Shown: positions 54,325 to 64,000, numbered from the stretch's first letter. The stretch is DNA of 64,000 bases from [Mycobacterium] fortunisiensis (GCF_019050325.1 NZ_VOMB01000004.1:107936-171935), one strand, 5' to 3'. Made by a program: numbers and translations. The notes: generated by a model from the letters alone, not told the origin.

Positions 54325-55668
54325 GTGGCACATCGATCCGACGCCGGTTTGCGAGCGCTTGGCGCCCCACGGCAGAGTTTTGCCGAGGCGCTGGCCGGTG
54401 CGGACAGCGCCGCCGACGCCGAACGTCAGCGGGGTTTGCGGCGGATGAAGCTGGTGGCGCTGGGCTTCCTGGTCGGTGCCACAGTGGTCTTCCTGGTGTG
54501 TACCTGGGCACAGTCCCGGGGTGCGACGGCCGGCGGCGCGGCGCCCTGGATCGGCTACGTGCGGGCCGCGGCCGAGGCGGGCATGGTCGGTGCGCTGGCC
54601 GACTGGTTCGCCGTCACGGCGCTGTTCAAGCATCCGCTGGGGGTGCCGATCCCGCACACGGCGATCATCAAACGCAAGAAGGACCAACTGGGCGAGGGAC
54701 TGGGCACCTTCGTCCGGGAGAACTTCATGTCTCCCGAGGTGATCGCCACCAAGCTGCGCGACGCCCAGGTGGCCGGCCGGCTCGGGAAATGGTTGTCCGA
54801 CCGTCCCCACGCCGAGCGGGTCGCCGCCGAGGCGTCGACCGTGCTGCGGGTCGGGGTGGAGATGCTGCGTGACGAGGACGTCCAACATGTGCTGGACCGG
54901 ATGATCGTCAAGCGCATCGCCGAGCCCAAGTGGGGTCCGCCGATCGGCCGGGTGCTGTCCACGCTGCTGCAGGAGGGCCGCCAGGAAGCCCTGATCCAGT
55001 TGTTGTGCGACCGGGCGTTCCAGTGGTCGCTCAATTCCGGTGAGGTGATCGAGCGGGTCATCGAGCGGGATTCGCCGACGTGGTCTCCGCGCTGGGTGGA
55101 TCACCTGGTGGGCGACCGGATCCACCGCGAGCTGATGGACTTCACCGACAAGGTGCGGCGCAACCCCGATCATGAGCTGCGCCGCTCGGCGACGCGGTTC
55201 CTGTTCGAGTTCGCCGACGACCTGCAGCACGACGAGGCGACGATCCAGCGGGCCGAGAACGTCAAGGAACAGCTGATGGGCCGCGACGAGGTGACCCGGG
55301 CGGCCGAAACGGCGTGGGCGGCGGCCAAGCGGATCATCCTGGAGTCGGTGGACGACCCGTCGTCGGCGCTGCGGACCCGGATCGCCGACTCGGTGATGCG
55401 CATCGGTGAGTCGGTGCGCGACGACGCCGAGCTACGCGACAAGGTCGACAGTTGGATCATCCGGGCGGCGAAACACCTGGTCGGCGAGTATGGGACCGAG
55501 ATCACAGCAATCATCACCGAGACCATCGAACGCTGGGACGCCGACGAGGCCAGCCGACGCATCGAGCTGCACGTGGGCCGTGACCTGCAGTTCATCCGGA
55601 TCAACGGCACCGTGGTGGGGTCACTGGCCGGCCTGGTCATCTATTCGATAGCCCAACTACTCTTCTGA
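54325..55668 (+). CDS. DUF445 membrane protein
   Basis: The 447-residue protein has two membrane segments near the start (LVALGFLVGATVVFLVCTW, and the AEAGMVGALADWFAVTALF motif), a long helical body, and a final hydrophobic end (VVGSLAGLVIYSIAQLLF). The ADWFAVTALF-KHPLG-IPHTAII string is the DUF445 signature. It corresponds to Rv0473. Related proteins are tied to envelope or antimicrobial tolerance, but no function is set. GTG 54325 is the start. Confidence 0.88.
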   Translation: MAHRSDAGLRALGAPRQSFAEALAGADSAADAERQRGLRRMKLVALGFLVGATVVFLVCTWAQSRGATAGGAAPWIGYVRAAAEAGMVGALADWFAVTALFKHPLGVPIPHTAIIKRKKDQLGEGLGTFVRENFMSPEVIATKLRDAQVAGRLGKWLSDRPHAERVAAEASTVLRVGVEMLRDEDVQHVLDRMIVKRIAEPKWGPPIGRVLSTLLQEGRQEALIQLLCDRAFQWSLNSGEVIERVIERDSPTWSPRWVDHLVGDRIHRELMDFTDKVRRNPDHELRRSATRFLFEFADDLQHDEATIQRAENVKEQLMGRDEVTRAAETAWAAAKRIILESVDDPSSALRTRIADSVMRIGESVRDDAELRDKVDSWIIRAAKHLVGEYGTEITAIITETIERWDADEASRRIELHVGRDLQFIRINGTVVGSLAGLVIYSIAQLLF

Positions 55669-55673
55669 CCTGC

Positions 55674-55699
55674 GCTAACTAGTGCTTGCAAAAGTTAGC
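55674..55699. promoter_or_regulatory. inverted repeat before the XRE regulator
   Basis: GCTAACT (55674-55680), twelve bases, then AGTTAGC (55693-55699) is a perfect inverted repeat 59 bases upstream of the XRE gene. The arms are one and a half to two helical turns apart, as for an autoregulator. It could also serve as the terminator stem of the DUF445 gene, though it is AT-rich and lacks a T-run. Confidence 0.5.
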
Positions 55700-55757
55700 A
55701 CCCCGTCGTAGCGTGAATTTTGTCGTTAACGGATACCCGTGCTACGAGGGGACTGAC

Positions 55758-56153
55758 ATGGCGCAAGACGAGAATCTCGCGGCTGTTGTGTCCAACGCTG
55801 CGCAGGACATCGGAAGCTTCATCCGAGCCCAGCGTGAGGCGGCACAGGTATCGGTGCGGCAGTTGGCCGAGAAGGCCGGCGTCAGCAATCCCTACCTGAG
55901 CCAGATCGAACGGGGATTGCGCAAACCCTCCGCCGACGTGCTCAACCAGATCGCGAAGGCGCTGCGGGTGTCCGCGGAAGTCCTCTACGTGCGCGCCGGG
56001 ATCTTGGAGCCCAGCGAGCCGAACGAGGTGCGCGACGCCATCGTCAACGACGTGGGGATCACCGAACGGCAGAAGCAGGTGCTGCTCGACATCTACACGT
56101 CGTTCCGTCAGCAGAACGAAGCCGAAGCAGGTGAGGAGCCGGGAACTGACTGA
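55758..56153 (+). CDS. XRE-family DNA-binding regulator (Rv0474-like)
   Basis: The 131-residue protein has an XRE helix-turn-helix (VSVRQLAEKAGVSNPYLSQI, then ERGLRKPSADVLNQIAKAL) at about residues 35-85 and an acidic tail. It lies directly before hbhA as Rv0474 does, with 61 bases between, so it may control hbhA and itself. ATG 55758 follows GAGGGGAC. Confidence 0.9.
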   Translation: MAQDENLAAVVSNAAQDIGSFIRAQREAAQVSVRQLAEKAGVSNPYLSQIERGLRKPSADVLNQIAKALRVSAEVLYVRAGILEPSEPNEVRDAIVNDVGITERQKQVLLDIYTSFRQQNEAEAGEEPGTD

Positions 56154-56214
56154 CATCCCACCAACTGCCCGATAACAACTCGCACGAAAACCCCAGCTCG
56201 AGAAAGGAACTCGG

Positions 56215-56883
56215 ATGACCGAGAAGAACCAGCCCACCATCGAAGACCTCAAGGCCCCGCTGCTGGCCGCCGTCGGCGCCGCCGACCTGGCCCTGGCCAC
56301 CGTCAACGAGATCGTCGCCAGCCTGCGTGAGCGCGCCGAGGATGCCCGTACCGACGCCCAGGAGCGCGTCGAGGAGAGCCGCGCCCGGCTGACCAAGCTG
56401 CAGGAAGACCTGCCCACCCAGTTCGAGGAACTGCGCGACCGGTTCACCTCTGAGGAACTGCGCAAGGCCGCCGAGGGCTACGCCGATCAGGCCACCGCGA
56501 CCTACAACAAGCTCGTCGAGCGCGGCGAGGCCGCGCTGGAGCGGCTGCGCAACCAGCCGGGGATCGAGGAAGCCGCCAGCCGGGTCGAGGAGTACACCGA
56601 CCAGGCCGTCGAGTTGACCCAGGAAGCCCTGGGCACCGTGGCGACCCAGACCCGCGCGGTCGGCGAGCGGGCCGCCAAGCTGGTGGGCGTTGAGCTGCCG
56701 AAGAAGGTCGAGAAGGCCACCGAGAAGGCCGACGCCCAGGTGACCGCGGCGGCCAAGAAGGCTGCCGCCCCCGCCAAGAAGGCCGCCCCGGCCAAGTCGG
56801 CACCGGCCAAGGCCACCCCGGCGAAGAAGACCACCCCGGCCGCCAAGAAGGCCACCCCGGCCAAGAAGGTCACCCAGAAGTAA
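56215..56883 (+). CDS. hbhA: heparin-binding hemagglutinin
   Basis: The 222-residue protein starts [20 protein letters not shown], has a long coiled-coil (about 30-150) and ends in a Lys/Ala/Pro-rich tail ([14 protein letters not shown] and repeats) that binds sulfated sugars in M. tuberculosis HBHA (Rv0475). It is a surface adhesin and a lipid-inclusion-associated protein in mycobacteria. There is no signal peptide, as is normal for HBHA. The tail pattern varies between species. Confidence 0.95.
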   Translation: MTEKNQPTIEDLKAPLLAAVGAADLALATVNEIVASLRERAEDARTDAQERVEESRARLTKLQEDLPTQFEELRDRFTSEELRKAAEGYADQATATYNKLVERGEAALERLRNQPGIEEAASRVEEYTDQAVELTQEALGTVATQTRAVGERAAKLVGVELPKKVEKATEKADAQVTAAAKKAAAPAKKAAPAKSAPAKATPAKKTTPAAKKATPAKKVTQK

Positions 56884-56891
56884 GACCGGCC

Positions 56892-56920
56892 TCGACCGCG
56901 GATGTACAGGCCGCGGTCGA
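56892..56920 (+). terminator. hairpin after hbhA
   Basis: TCGACCGCGG (56892-56901) pairs perfectly with CCGCGGTCGA (56911-56920), nine bases after the hbhA stop. There is no T-run, as is common for mycobacterial stem-only terminators. Confidence 0.65.
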
Positions 56921-56952
56921 CGCTGACGATGACGCCCGCATAGGCTGGTGAG

Positions 56953-57237
56953 GTGCAACTCGCCAACCTTGCGGGCGTCATTGTCTTCGTCCTCGTCGCC
57001 GCTGTCTTCTTCGTGGGCGTCTACGCGCTCGTGCACGCCGCCATGCAGCGTCCGGACGCCTACACGGCCACCGGCAAGCTCACCAAGCCAGTCTGGCTGG
57101 CGATCCTCGGGGTGGGTCTGCTGCTGTCGCTGCTGCTGCGCGACGTGTTCGGGGCCGCGATCCTGGCCTGCGCCGCCGGTGTCTACCTCATCGACGTCCG
57201 GCCGAAACTGCTGGAGATCCAGGGAAAGTCGCGCTGA
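56953..57237 (+). CDS. DUF2516 small membrane protein (Rv0476-like)
   Basis: The 94-residue protein starts at GTG 56953 and has two or three membrane segments ([49 protein letters not shown]) and a short basic tail [12 protein letters not shown]. It matches Rv0476 in place and size. Function unknown. Confidence 0.82.
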   Translation: MQLANLAGVIVFVLVAAVFFVGVYALVHAAMQRPDAYTATGKLTKPVWLAILGVGLLLSLLLRDVFGAAILACAAGVYLIDVRPKLLEIQGKSR

Positions 57238-57241
57238 GGCG

Positions 57242-57648
57242 ATGCGCTTTCGCTCCGCTGCGCTCGGCGCAGCAGGTGTGCTGCTCGGCGCGGCGCTGAC
57301 CTGGTGCCCGACGGCGGCCGCCGACCCGGCCTACATCGATCACGTGACCTGGGCCAAATGGGGCGACCTGTCCAGCCTGCGGGTCTATCCGACCGACGCC
57401 GCCCGCGCGGTGACCCGCCAACCCGCTGCCGGCGCCGCGGCCGACGCGGCCTGGGCCGAGGTGCTGGCGCTGGCCCCGGAGGCCGACCTGCCCGGGATGC
57501 GTGACCAGTTCCTGTGCCACTGGACCTTCGCCGAGCTGACCGAGCCCGGCAAGGTCAGCTGGAACCTGGAGCCATGGCGACCCGAGGTCAGCCCCGAGGT
57601 GATGTTGGGCAGCGGCTGCAACCCCGGCGGCAGTGAGGAACCTTTCTG

Positions 57649-57649
<1 letters not shown>
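57242..57649 (+). CDS. secreted DUF2599 protein (Rv0477-like)
   Basis: The 135-residue protein has a signal peptide ending AAADPA ([20 protein letters not shown]). The mature part contains [17 protein letters not shown] and [20 protein letters not shown] then NLEPWRP, the DUF2599 pattern, with two cysteines likely in a disulfide. Its stop overlaps the deoC start, so export of this small protein and deoC are co-expressed, as in M. tuberculosis. Confidence 0.85.
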
Positions 57650-58326
<677 letters not shown>

Positions 58327-58335
58327 CGCGAGAAG

Positions 58336-59253
58336 CTACAGGTTGGCGAAGCAGGGATCTTCCTGCGCCTTGGGCATCTCGGCGTTCTGCGTGGAGAACT
58401 TGGCCACCACGCCGCTGTCGGTGACCTGCACGCTGTCGGCGTGGATGCCCATCGGGTAGTTCTCGGTGATCTGGGCGGTGAACTTGTCCAGGATCGGCTG
58501 CAGGGTCTCCCGCGGCCAGGACAGGCCGATGGCGCTCAGGTCGATGATCTGCAGTGAGATGCCCTTGTTGACCACCGTGGGCTTGGCGGTGATGGTGCCC
58601 AGCAGGCCCTTGAGCTCGATCGTCCCCTGCGACGGGTTGGTCCGCACATCCGAGATCGCCGAGCCGACGAACGGCAGCTGGACCATGTCGGCCACGGTCT
58701 GGCGGATACCGTCGGTGTTCCAGGTGATGTCGGCGACCATCGAGCCCACGGTGCCGCTGGCATCGGCGGTTTCCTTGATCCGCACATCCTCGATGCCGAT
58801 CTTGACCTTCATGCCCTTGGCGTCGCGGATCTGGTTGCCCGCGGTTTCGATGTTGATGTTGGTGTAGTGCCCGGTCATGTGCTGCATCAGAAACGGTGGC
58901 AGCGGGTCGAACGAGGCCTTGGCGCCGTCCTGCACGATGCATTCCACGATCGAGGCGACGATCTTGTCGGCCCGGTTGCGGGCGTACAGCTCACCGCCGA
59001 GCACCCCGGCGGCGACCAGGGCCAGCACGATCACCACGACCAGTACCACCGACAGCGGGTCCGACAGCAGCTTCTTGACCTTGGCCAGCGCCGATGGGCC
59101 CTGGGGCTCGGGCGCGCCCGGACCGGGCTGGCCGGCCTGCACCGGCTGCTCCGGCGGCACCGGCTGGCCCGGCTGACCTGGGGGCGGCGGTGGCACCTCG
59201 GACGACGGGGCCGGCGGGGACTGGTCGGTTGGGCGAGCCCAGGGATCGGTCAC
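58336..59253 (-). CDS. DUF2993 anchored protein (Rv0479c-like)
   Basis: The 305-residue protein has a Pro-rich head of about 55 residues, one membrane segment (VVLVVVIVLALVAAGVLGG) and an external DUF2993 domain (LYARNRADKIVASIVECIVQ, then GIHADSVQVTDSGVVAKFS). DUF2993 folds resemble lipid-binding tubular domains. It converges on deoC with nine bases between stops and its start overlaps the nitrilase stop. Function unknown. Confidence 0.85.
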   Translation of the reverse strand: MTDPWARPTDQSPPAPSSEVPPPPPGQPGQPVPPEQPVQAGQPGPGAPEPQGPSALAKVKKLLSDPLSVVLVVVIVLALVAAGVLGGELYARNRADKIVASIVECIVQDGAKASFDPLPPFLMQHMTGHYTNINIETAGNQIRDAKGMKVKIGIEDVRIKETADASGTVGSMVADITWNTDGIRQTVADMVQLPFVGSAISDVRTNPSQGTIELKGLLGTITAKPTVVNKGISLQIIDLSAIGLSWPRETLQPILDKFTAQITENYPMGIHADSVQVTDSGVVAKFSTQNAEMPKAQEDPCFANL

Positions 59254-60065
59254 CCCAGCGATTGTGCCTTACCCAACTGAGCGAACGGTGAGCGGTTCTG
59301 CAGCACCGCGATGGTGTCCCGGACCCGGCTGGCGGCGTCGAGATCGACGTCGACCACCAGCAACTGCGGGTCGGATCCGGCCGCGGCGAGGACCTCGCCG
59401 GTGGGGGAGGCCAGCAGGCTGCCGCCCACCCCGGTCGGCCCGGCCTTGGCGATCTCGTCGCCCGGATAGGCCTGGTCCACCGCGGCGACGAAGCCGGTGG
59501 TGTCCAGCGCCCGGGCCCGCGCCAGCAGGGTCCACTGCTCGAGTTTGCCCGGGCCGGACCCCCACGAGGCGTGCACGGTGATCAACTGGGCGCCGCGCCG
59601 GGCCAGCTCCACGTAGAGCTCCGGGAACCGGATGTCGTAACAGGTGGTGATCCCCACCGTGACCCCGTCGACGGTGATCGTCGCCGGGTCGAAACCCGGT
59701 GCCACAGTGCGTGATTCGCTGAAACCGAAAGCATCGTAGAGATGGATCTTGTGGTAGTGGGTGTCGACACCGGGGCCGGTGGCGAGCAGGGTGTTGGTGA
59801 CCCGGCCGTCGGCGTGGGGGGTGAACATCCCGGCCACCACGACGACGCCGGCCCGCGCGGCGATCTCGCGTACCGCCATCGCCCACGGCCCGTCCAGCTT
59901 CTCGGCGACCGGGCGCAGCGGCACCCCGAACCGGCACATGGTGGCCTCGGGGAACAACACCAGCCGCGCGCCGTCCTGGGCTGCGCGCCGGGTGTACTCC
60001 GCGACGAGCTCCAGATTCTCGGCCGGGTCGGTGCCGGTGGCGATCTGCGCCAAGGCGGTACGCAT
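59250..60065 (-). CDS. nitrilase-superfamily amidase (Rv0480c-like)
   Basis: The 271-residue enzyme has the full Glu-Lys-Cys triad: Glu40 in LVLFPEATM, Lys106 in YHKIHLYDAFG and Cys142 in TTCYDIRFPEL. The sequence resembles Nit1/Nit2-type omega-amidases or deaminated-glutathione amidases, so repair or scavenging of small amides is likely. It overlaps the downstream DUF2993 gene by four bases. Confidence 0.92.
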   Translation of the reverse strand: MRTALAQIATGTDPAENLELVAEYTRRAAQDGARLVLFPEATMCRFGVPLRPVAEKLDGPWAMAVREIAARAGVVVVAGMFTPHADGRVTNTLLATGPGVDTHYHKIHLYDAFGFSESRTVAPGFDPATITVDGVTVGITTCYDIRFPELYVELARRGAQLITVHASWGSGPGKLEQWTLLARARALDTTGFVAAVDQAYPGDEIAKAGPTGVGGSLLASPTGEVLAAAGSDPQLLVVDVDLDAASRVRDTIAVLQNRSPFAQLGKAQSLG

Positions 60066-60118
60066 AAGGTCAGCCTAGTGGCGGGACGCGGCTTAATTTG
60101 TGGCCGGCGCCACGGTGC

Positions 60119-60922
60119 TCAATGCGTGGCGGGGGCCACGGAAGACCAGGGCACCGTCAGCACCCCGTCGCGCAGCCGTCGTCGCGGCGCGGCCACCGGA
60201 TGGCCCTCGGCGCGCAGCAACTCCACCATGGCCCGCCACCGCACCCGCGGTCCGAACACCCCGTGCCCGGCCGCGCTGGCCCAGGCCCGGTCGGCCGCGG
60301 ACAGCAGCGTGTGGATCGGCCGGCCGGCCACGTTGTGATGGATCAGGACCTTGGGCAGCCGTTCGGCCAGATCCGACGGCTGCTCAATGTTGAACGGGTC
60401 GCAGGCCAGCGTCAGGCTCACCGGTCCGTCGGCATCCAGCAGCACCCAGCAGCAGCGGCGGCCCAGCTCGTCACAGGTGCCGTCGACGATCAGCCCGCCC
60501 GGGGCCAGCCGGCGCATCATCGTGGCCCAGGCGTCGGGCACCGCCTCCACCGGGTACTGGCGCAGCACGTTGAACGCCCGCACCAGCACCGGACGCAGCC
60601 CGGCGAGCTCGAACCCGCCGAGCGCGAACCGCACCGCGCCCTGCTCATCGGTCAGCGCCTGCGCGGTGGCCACCCGCTCGGGATGGATCTCCAGCCCGAC
60701 GACGCGCACGTCGGGGCGCACCGTCTGCAGCCGCGAGGACAGTTCGACCGTGGTGACCGGCAGCGCCCCGTAGCCGAGGTCGACCACCAGCGGATCGGCC
60801 GCGGCCCGCAACGCGGTGCGTACCCGCGGGGAGTGCACCAGCCAGCGGTCGCTGCGGCGCAGCCGGTTGTACCCGGTGGTGCCCCGGGTGATCGCCCCGA
60901 CGGGTCTAGACGTGCCGGTCAG
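60119..60922 (-). CDS. SAM-dependent methyltransferase-fold protein, apparently starting at CTG
   Basis: The core reads PLVVDLGYGALPVTTVELSS and VVGLEIHPERVATA, a class I SAM-binding pattern, then GGLIVDGTCDELGRRCCWVL. A GTG at 60838 would give 239 residues, but the frame upstream still reads TGTSRPVGAITRGTTGYN then RLRRSDRWLVHSPR, which looks like the true N-terminus and fits related proteins as I remember them. In-frame upstream of it there is only CTG at 60922 before a stop near 60967. So the start is CTG 60922 (267 residues) or the head is lost in translation. Target unknown. Confidence 0.7.
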   Translation of the reverse strand: MTGTSRPVGAITRGTTGYNRLRRSDRWLVHSPRVRTALRAAADPLVVDLGYGALPVTTVELSSRLQTVRPDVRVVGLEIHPERVATAQALTDEQGAVRFALGGFELAGLRPVLVRAFNVLRQYPVEAVPDAWATMMRRLAPGGLIVDGTCDELGRRCCWVLLDADGPVSLTLACDPFNIEQPSDLAERLPKVLIHHNVAGRPIHTLLSAADRAWASAAGHGVFGPRVRWRAMVELLRAEGHPVAAPRRRLRDGVLTVPWSSVAPATH

Positions 60923-60961
60923 CGCGCAACGCCCCCTCGACGACGGCCGCGCGGCACCCGA

Positions 60962-61468
60962 TCATGCGTGATCGGTGATCCACACCGAGGTGAACCGCTG
61001 CTCGGCGATCAGCAGGTCGGCCAGCTGGTTGCCGATGAAGCCCTCGATCTTGCCGCCCACCAACGGCACCTTCACCTCGACGGTGAGGTGCACCGACAGC
61101 CGGGATCCGGTGTCGGTGGCCGACAGTGTCGCGGTACCGGACAGTGCCACCGGCGCCCCGGAGACCGAGCCCCGGACCGTGCCATGGGACATGCCGTCGT
61201 GGACCGGCTGCCACTGCTCCTCGCGTTGGATGCTCAGATCGCCGCGGTGAAACTGTGACACCAGCCCGGGCAGCCGGTCGGCGCGCAGGACCTGGGTGGT
61301 GACCACGTCGAGGGAGCCGTCGGCGCCGACATCGAGGGTGTCCAGGGTGGTTTCGTCGGCCCCGGAATCGGCCAGTCGGGCCAGCCAGTAGCGCTCGTCG
61401 GCGAATGCCCGGTGGACCTGTTCGACGCTGCCTTCGTAGTCGGTGGCCATGTCGAATGATCGCGGCAT
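60962..61468 (-). CDS. DUF2505 (SRPBCC-fold) protein (Rv0481c-like)
   Basis: The 168-residue protein starts MPRSFDMATDYEGSVEQVHR and shows the START/SRPBCC pattern of a lipid- or ligand-binding helix-grip fold, ending in IEGFIGNQLADLLIAEQRFT. DUF2505 proteins are cytosolic and of unknown role. It is divergent from murB, 26 bases away, as in M. tuberculosis. Confidence 0.85.
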   Translation of the reverse strand: MPRSFDMATDYEGSVEQVHRAFADERYWLARLADSGADETTLDTLDVGADGSLDVVTTQVLRADRLPGLVSQFHRGDLSIQREEQWQPVHDGMSHGTVRGSVSGAPVALSGTATLSATDTGSRLSVHLTVEVKVPLVGGKIEGFIGNQLADLLIAEQRFTSVWITDHA

Positions 61469-61494
61469 AGCTGGTCAGGCTACCGTTACGGGCC

Positions 61495-62598
61495 GTGGTC
61501 AGTTCGTATGTCGCCGGTGTGGCACTCGCCGAAAATGTGCCGCTGGCTCCGTTGACCACGCTGCGGGTCGGTCCGGTGGCACCCCGGGTGCTCACCTGCA
61601 CCAGCACCGATGACCTCGTCAATGTGCTGCGCGCGGTGGCCGAGCCGATCCTGGTGCTGGCCGGCGGGTCGAATGTGGTGCTGGCCGACGACCTGGCCGC
61701 GACCAGACCCGACCTCACGGTGGTGCGGGTGGCCAACACCGCCGTCACGGTCGAGGGCAACCTGGTGCGCGCCGAGGCCGGCGCGGTGTTCGACGACGTC
61801 GTCGTCACCGCCCTGCGCCACGGCCTGGGCGGGCTGGAATGTCTGTCCGGAATACCCGGATCGGCCGGGGCCACCCCGGTGCAGAACGTCGGCGCCTACG
61901 GGGCTGAGGTCGCCGACACCATCACCCGGGTACGGCTGCTGGACCGCCGTACCGGCGAAGACCGTTGGGCCGCACCGGAAGAGCTCAAGTTCGGCTACCG
62001 CACCAGCATTCTCAAACACTCTGATGCCGTCATCGTGCTCGAGGTCGAGTTCGCCCTGGAAGCGGATGGGGCCCGGGACCGCAGAAGCGCACCGCTGCGC
62101 TACCGCGAGCTGGCCACCGCGCTGGGGGTCGAGCCGGGTGAGCGGGCCGACCCGATGCGAGTTCGCCACACCGTGCTGAGGTTGCGGGCGGGCAAAGGGA
62201 TGGTGCTCGACGCCGAGGACCATGACACCTGGAGCGTGGGGTCGTTCTTCACCAACCCGGTGGTGTCGCAGGCCGAGTTCGAGCGGGTGCAGGCGGTGTT
62301 CCGGGGCGACGCCGGGCCCGACGCGGGAGCTGTGCCGCACTACCCGGCGCCCGACGGGGTCAAGCTGGCCGCCGGCTGGCTCGTCGAACGGGCCGGCTTC
62401 GGCAAGGGCTACCCCGGTGCGGACGCGCCCGCACGGCTGTCCACCAAGCACGCACTGGCGCTGACCAACCGCGGCCAGGCAACCAGTGCCGACGTGATCG
62501 CGCTGGCCAGGACGGTGCAAGCCGGGGTCGCGGAGCGCTTCGGGATCACCTTGCAGCCTGAGCCGATTCTGATTGGGTGCGATCTATCGGTACCCTAG
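61495..62598 (+). CDS. murB: UDP-N-acetylenolpyruvoylglucosamine reductase
   Basis: The 367-residue flavoenzyme has the FAD-binding [14 protein letters not shown] and [20 protein letters not shown], and the catalytic region with [11 protein letters not shown], where Ser is the proton donor. It makes UDP-MurNAc for peptidoglycan. It starts at GTG 61495 and precedes the L,D-transpeptidase by six bases, a cell-wall pair conserved in mycobacteria (Rv0482-Rv0483). Confidence 0.96.
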   Translation: MVSSYVAGVALAENVPLAPLTTLRVGPVAPRVLTCTSTDDLVNVLRAVAEPILVLAGGSNVVLADDLAATRPDLTVVRVANTAVTVEGNLVRAEAGAVFDDVVVTALRHGLGGLECLSGIPGSAGATPVQNVGAYGAEVADTITRVRLLDRRTGEDRWAAPEELKFGYRTSILKHSDAVIVLEVEFALEADGARDRRSAPLRYRELATALGVEPGERADPMRVRHTVLRLRAGKGMVLDAEDHDTWSVGSFFTNPVVSQAEFERVQAVFRGDAGPDAGAVPHYPAPDGVKLAAGWLVERAGFGKGYPGADAPARLSTKHALALTNRGQATSADVIALARTVQAGVAERFGITLQPEPILIGCDLSVP

Positions 62599-62604
62599 GT
62601 CCAC

Positions 62605-63933
62605 GTGAGCGCTGCCGGTGATATAGAGGCCAACGCGCCGTTGTTCAATCGGCGGCGCGCCCTGACGGTGCTGACCGTCGGCGTGGGAGCCGGACTGCTG
62701 GCTGCATGTTCGGGCGAGACGCCCCTTTCCGCCCCCGAGGACGACGCTCCGGTCGAGCCGACGGTGACCTACGAGCCGGCCGGCGGCGCCGAAGATGTGC
62801 TGCCGACCGCGGCGGTCGGGGTCACGGTCGAGAACGGGTGGTTCCAGCGGATCAGCCTGACCAACGCCAACGGCAAGGTGGTGGCCGGCAAATTCAACAG
62901 CGACCGCACCGCGTTCACTGTTACCGAACCGCTCGGTTACGACGCCACCTACACGTGGGCCGGTTCGGTGGTCGGCAAGGACGGCAAGGCGCAACCGGTG
63001 CAGGGCAAGTTCACCACCGTGGCCCCGCGCAAGCAGGTCAGTGGCCAGTTCCAGCTGGCCGACGGCCAGGTGGTCGGGGTGGCCGCGCCGATCATCCTGC
63101 AGTTCGACGCCGTGATCGACGACGAGTACCGGGCGACGGTCGAGAAAGCCCTGCAGGTCACCACCACCCCGCCGGTCGAGGGCAGCTGGGCCTGGCTGCC
63201 CGACGAGGCCGGCGGCTCGCGGGTGCACTGGCGCACCCGGGAGTACTACCCGGCCGGGACCAAGGTCAGTGTCAAGGCCCCGTTGTACGGGGTGAATTTC
63301 GGCGAGGACGCCTATGGTGCGGCCGATTCCACGCTCGACATCGAGATCGGTCGTCGGCAGGTGGTCAAGGCCGAGGCCTCCAGCCATCGGATCCAGGTGC
63401 TCGACGGGTCGGGCGCGGTGATCATGGACTTCCCCTGCAGCTACGGCGAGGGCGATCTGGACCGCAACGTCACCCGCAGCGGCATCCACGTGGTCACCGA
63501 GAAGTACGAGGACTTCTGGATGACCAACCCGGCCGCCGGGTACTCCAACGTGCACGAACGCTTCGCGGTGCGGATCTCCAACAATGGCGAGTTCATCCAC
63601 TGCAACCCGAACAGCATCGGTTCGCAGGGCAACACCAACGTCACCAACGGCTGCATCAACCTGAACCTGGAGAACTCGCAGCAGTACTTCAACAGCGCGA
63701 TCTACGGCGACCCGGTCGAGGTCACCGGCACCCGCATCCAGCTGTCCTACGCCGACGGCGACATCTGGGACTGGGCGGTGGACTGGAGCGAATGGAAGGC
63801 CATGTCGGCGCTGTCCTCGCAGGACGCCCCGTCGAACCTGCCCGCCTCCGCGCCGGCCACCCCGACGGATGCGCCGACGCTGTCGGGCACGCCGACCACC
63901 ACCACCCCGCCGAAGCCCGCGCCGGGCGGCTAG
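62605..63933 (+). CDS. L,D-transpeptidase lipoprotein (LdtMt5/LprQ type)
   Basis: The 442-residue protein has a basic signal peptide with lipobox (GAGLLAAC), two Ig-like domains and a C-terminal YkuD catalytic domain. The catalytic His332 (EFIHCNP) and Cys350 (NVTNGCINL) are 18 residues apart; the usual SHGC is TNGC here, the variant I also remember for M. tuberculosis LdtMt5 (Rv0483). These enzymes make 3-3 cross-links in peptidoglycan and resist most beta-lactams. It ends in a Pro/Thr tail, and its stop coincides with the end of the IS630-type fragment. Confidence 0.93.
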   Translation: MSAAGDIEANAPLFNRRRALTVLTVGVGAGLLAACSGETPLSAPEDDAPVEPTVTYEPAGGAEDVLPTAAVGVTVENGWFQRISLTNANGKVVAGKFNSDRTAFTVTEPLGYDATYTWAGSVVGKDGKAQPVQGKFTTVAPRKQVSGQFQLADGQVVGVAAPIILQFDAVIDDEYRATVEKALQVTTTPPVEGSWAWLPDEAGGSRVHWRTREYYPAGTKVSVKAPLYGVNFGEDAYGAADSTLDIEIGRRQVVKAEASSHRIQVLDGSGAVIMDFPCSYGEGDLDRNVTRSGIHVVTEKYEDFWMTNPAAGYSNVHERFAVRISNNGEFIHCNPNSIGSQGNTNVTNGCINLNLENSQQYFNSAIYGDPVEVTGTRIQLSYADGDIWDWAVDWSEWKAMSALSSQDAPSNLPASAPATPTDAPTLSGTPTTTTPPKPAPGG

Positions 63934-64000
63934 TGTCCTGAGTCATTAATTCGTCGGCAGTAGTTGGCGATGCTGGCCAGGATTTGGTCGGCGGTCTTGG
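63930..64000 (-). mobile_element. C-terminal end of an IS630-type transposase, cut by window edge
   Basis: The minus strand reads KTADQILASIANYCRRINDS then GH and TAG at 63930-63932, the usual ending of mycobacterial IS630/Tc1-type DDE transposases (KT.D.ILA..A.YC.RI.DSGH). The stop overlaps the transpeptidase stop codon, so the element inserted right at the end of that gene or supplied its last bases. The rest of the element lies outside the window. Confidence 0.75.

Overview
The window is high-GC actinobacterial DNA from a mycobacterium, most likely a fast-growing one. The evidence is a groEL2 ending in GGMGGMDF behind two CIRCE operators, mycobacterial marker genes (hbhA, a mycolic acid methyltransferase, ramB, icl, lpd), ESX-1-associated Esp proteins, and a gene order from about 39.8 to 63.9 kb that I recognise as the M. 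tuberculosis order Rv0457c, Rv0459-Rv0469 and Rv0472c-Rv0483. The left end (groEL2) corresponds to Rv0440, so everything between 3 and 39.7 kb differs from M. tuberculosis. Homology statements come from remembered family sequences; no database search was run.

Layout. 0-2.9 kb: tail of a polysaccharide deacetylase-like gene, an anchored unknown protein, a large hairpin, two CIRCE sites and groEL2 with its terminator. 3-9.9 kb: a tightly overlapping MoxR/DUF58/vWA/TPR operon of envelope proteins. 10-22.4 kb: PPOX protein, a metallo-hydrolase/CobU fusion, D-aminoacylase-like hydrolase, VOC protein, PknF-like kinase with a small anchored partner, DinB and PAP2 proteins, a secreted protein with an internal duplication, an aldehyde dehydrogenase, PPK2 and a membrane protein.

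22.4-39.3 kb: an ESX-1 accessory island without any ESX core gene. It holds an operon espJ-like, anchored four-cysteine protein, espK-like on the minus strand (26.6 to 22.4 kb). A relic of espD, an EspA/EspE-type 752-residue protein and a lipoprotein follow on the plus strand, with two further small genes. Then come five more tandem paralogues of the anchored four-cysteine protein (34.2 to 39.3 kb region, starting at 33.06 kb). The spaces between these paralogues hold decayed copies of the espK 5-prime end and one decayed espJ 3-prime end, so the array records repeated duplication of the espJ/anchored-protein/espK operon. This array is the most unusual thing in the window.

39.8-63.9 kb: conserved core. 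Peptidase, DUF779, small membrane proteins and lpd; ramB divergent from a thioesterase and icl, with a shared CCTTTGCA word in both promoter regions; fadB2; mycolic acid methyltransferase; a second PPK2-type kinase with a TetR regulator; DUF445; XRE regulator; hbhA; deoC; nitrilase; methyltransferase; murB; and an L,D-transpeptidase. The window ends inside an IS630-type transposase that abuts the transpeptidase stop codon.

Across the window there are several long, nearly perfect intergenic hairpins. Three of them (44.9, 51.6 and 52.6 kb) share the outer arm CGCCGA and look like members of one dispersed repeat family. No rRNA, tRNA, CRISPR array or prophage was seen.
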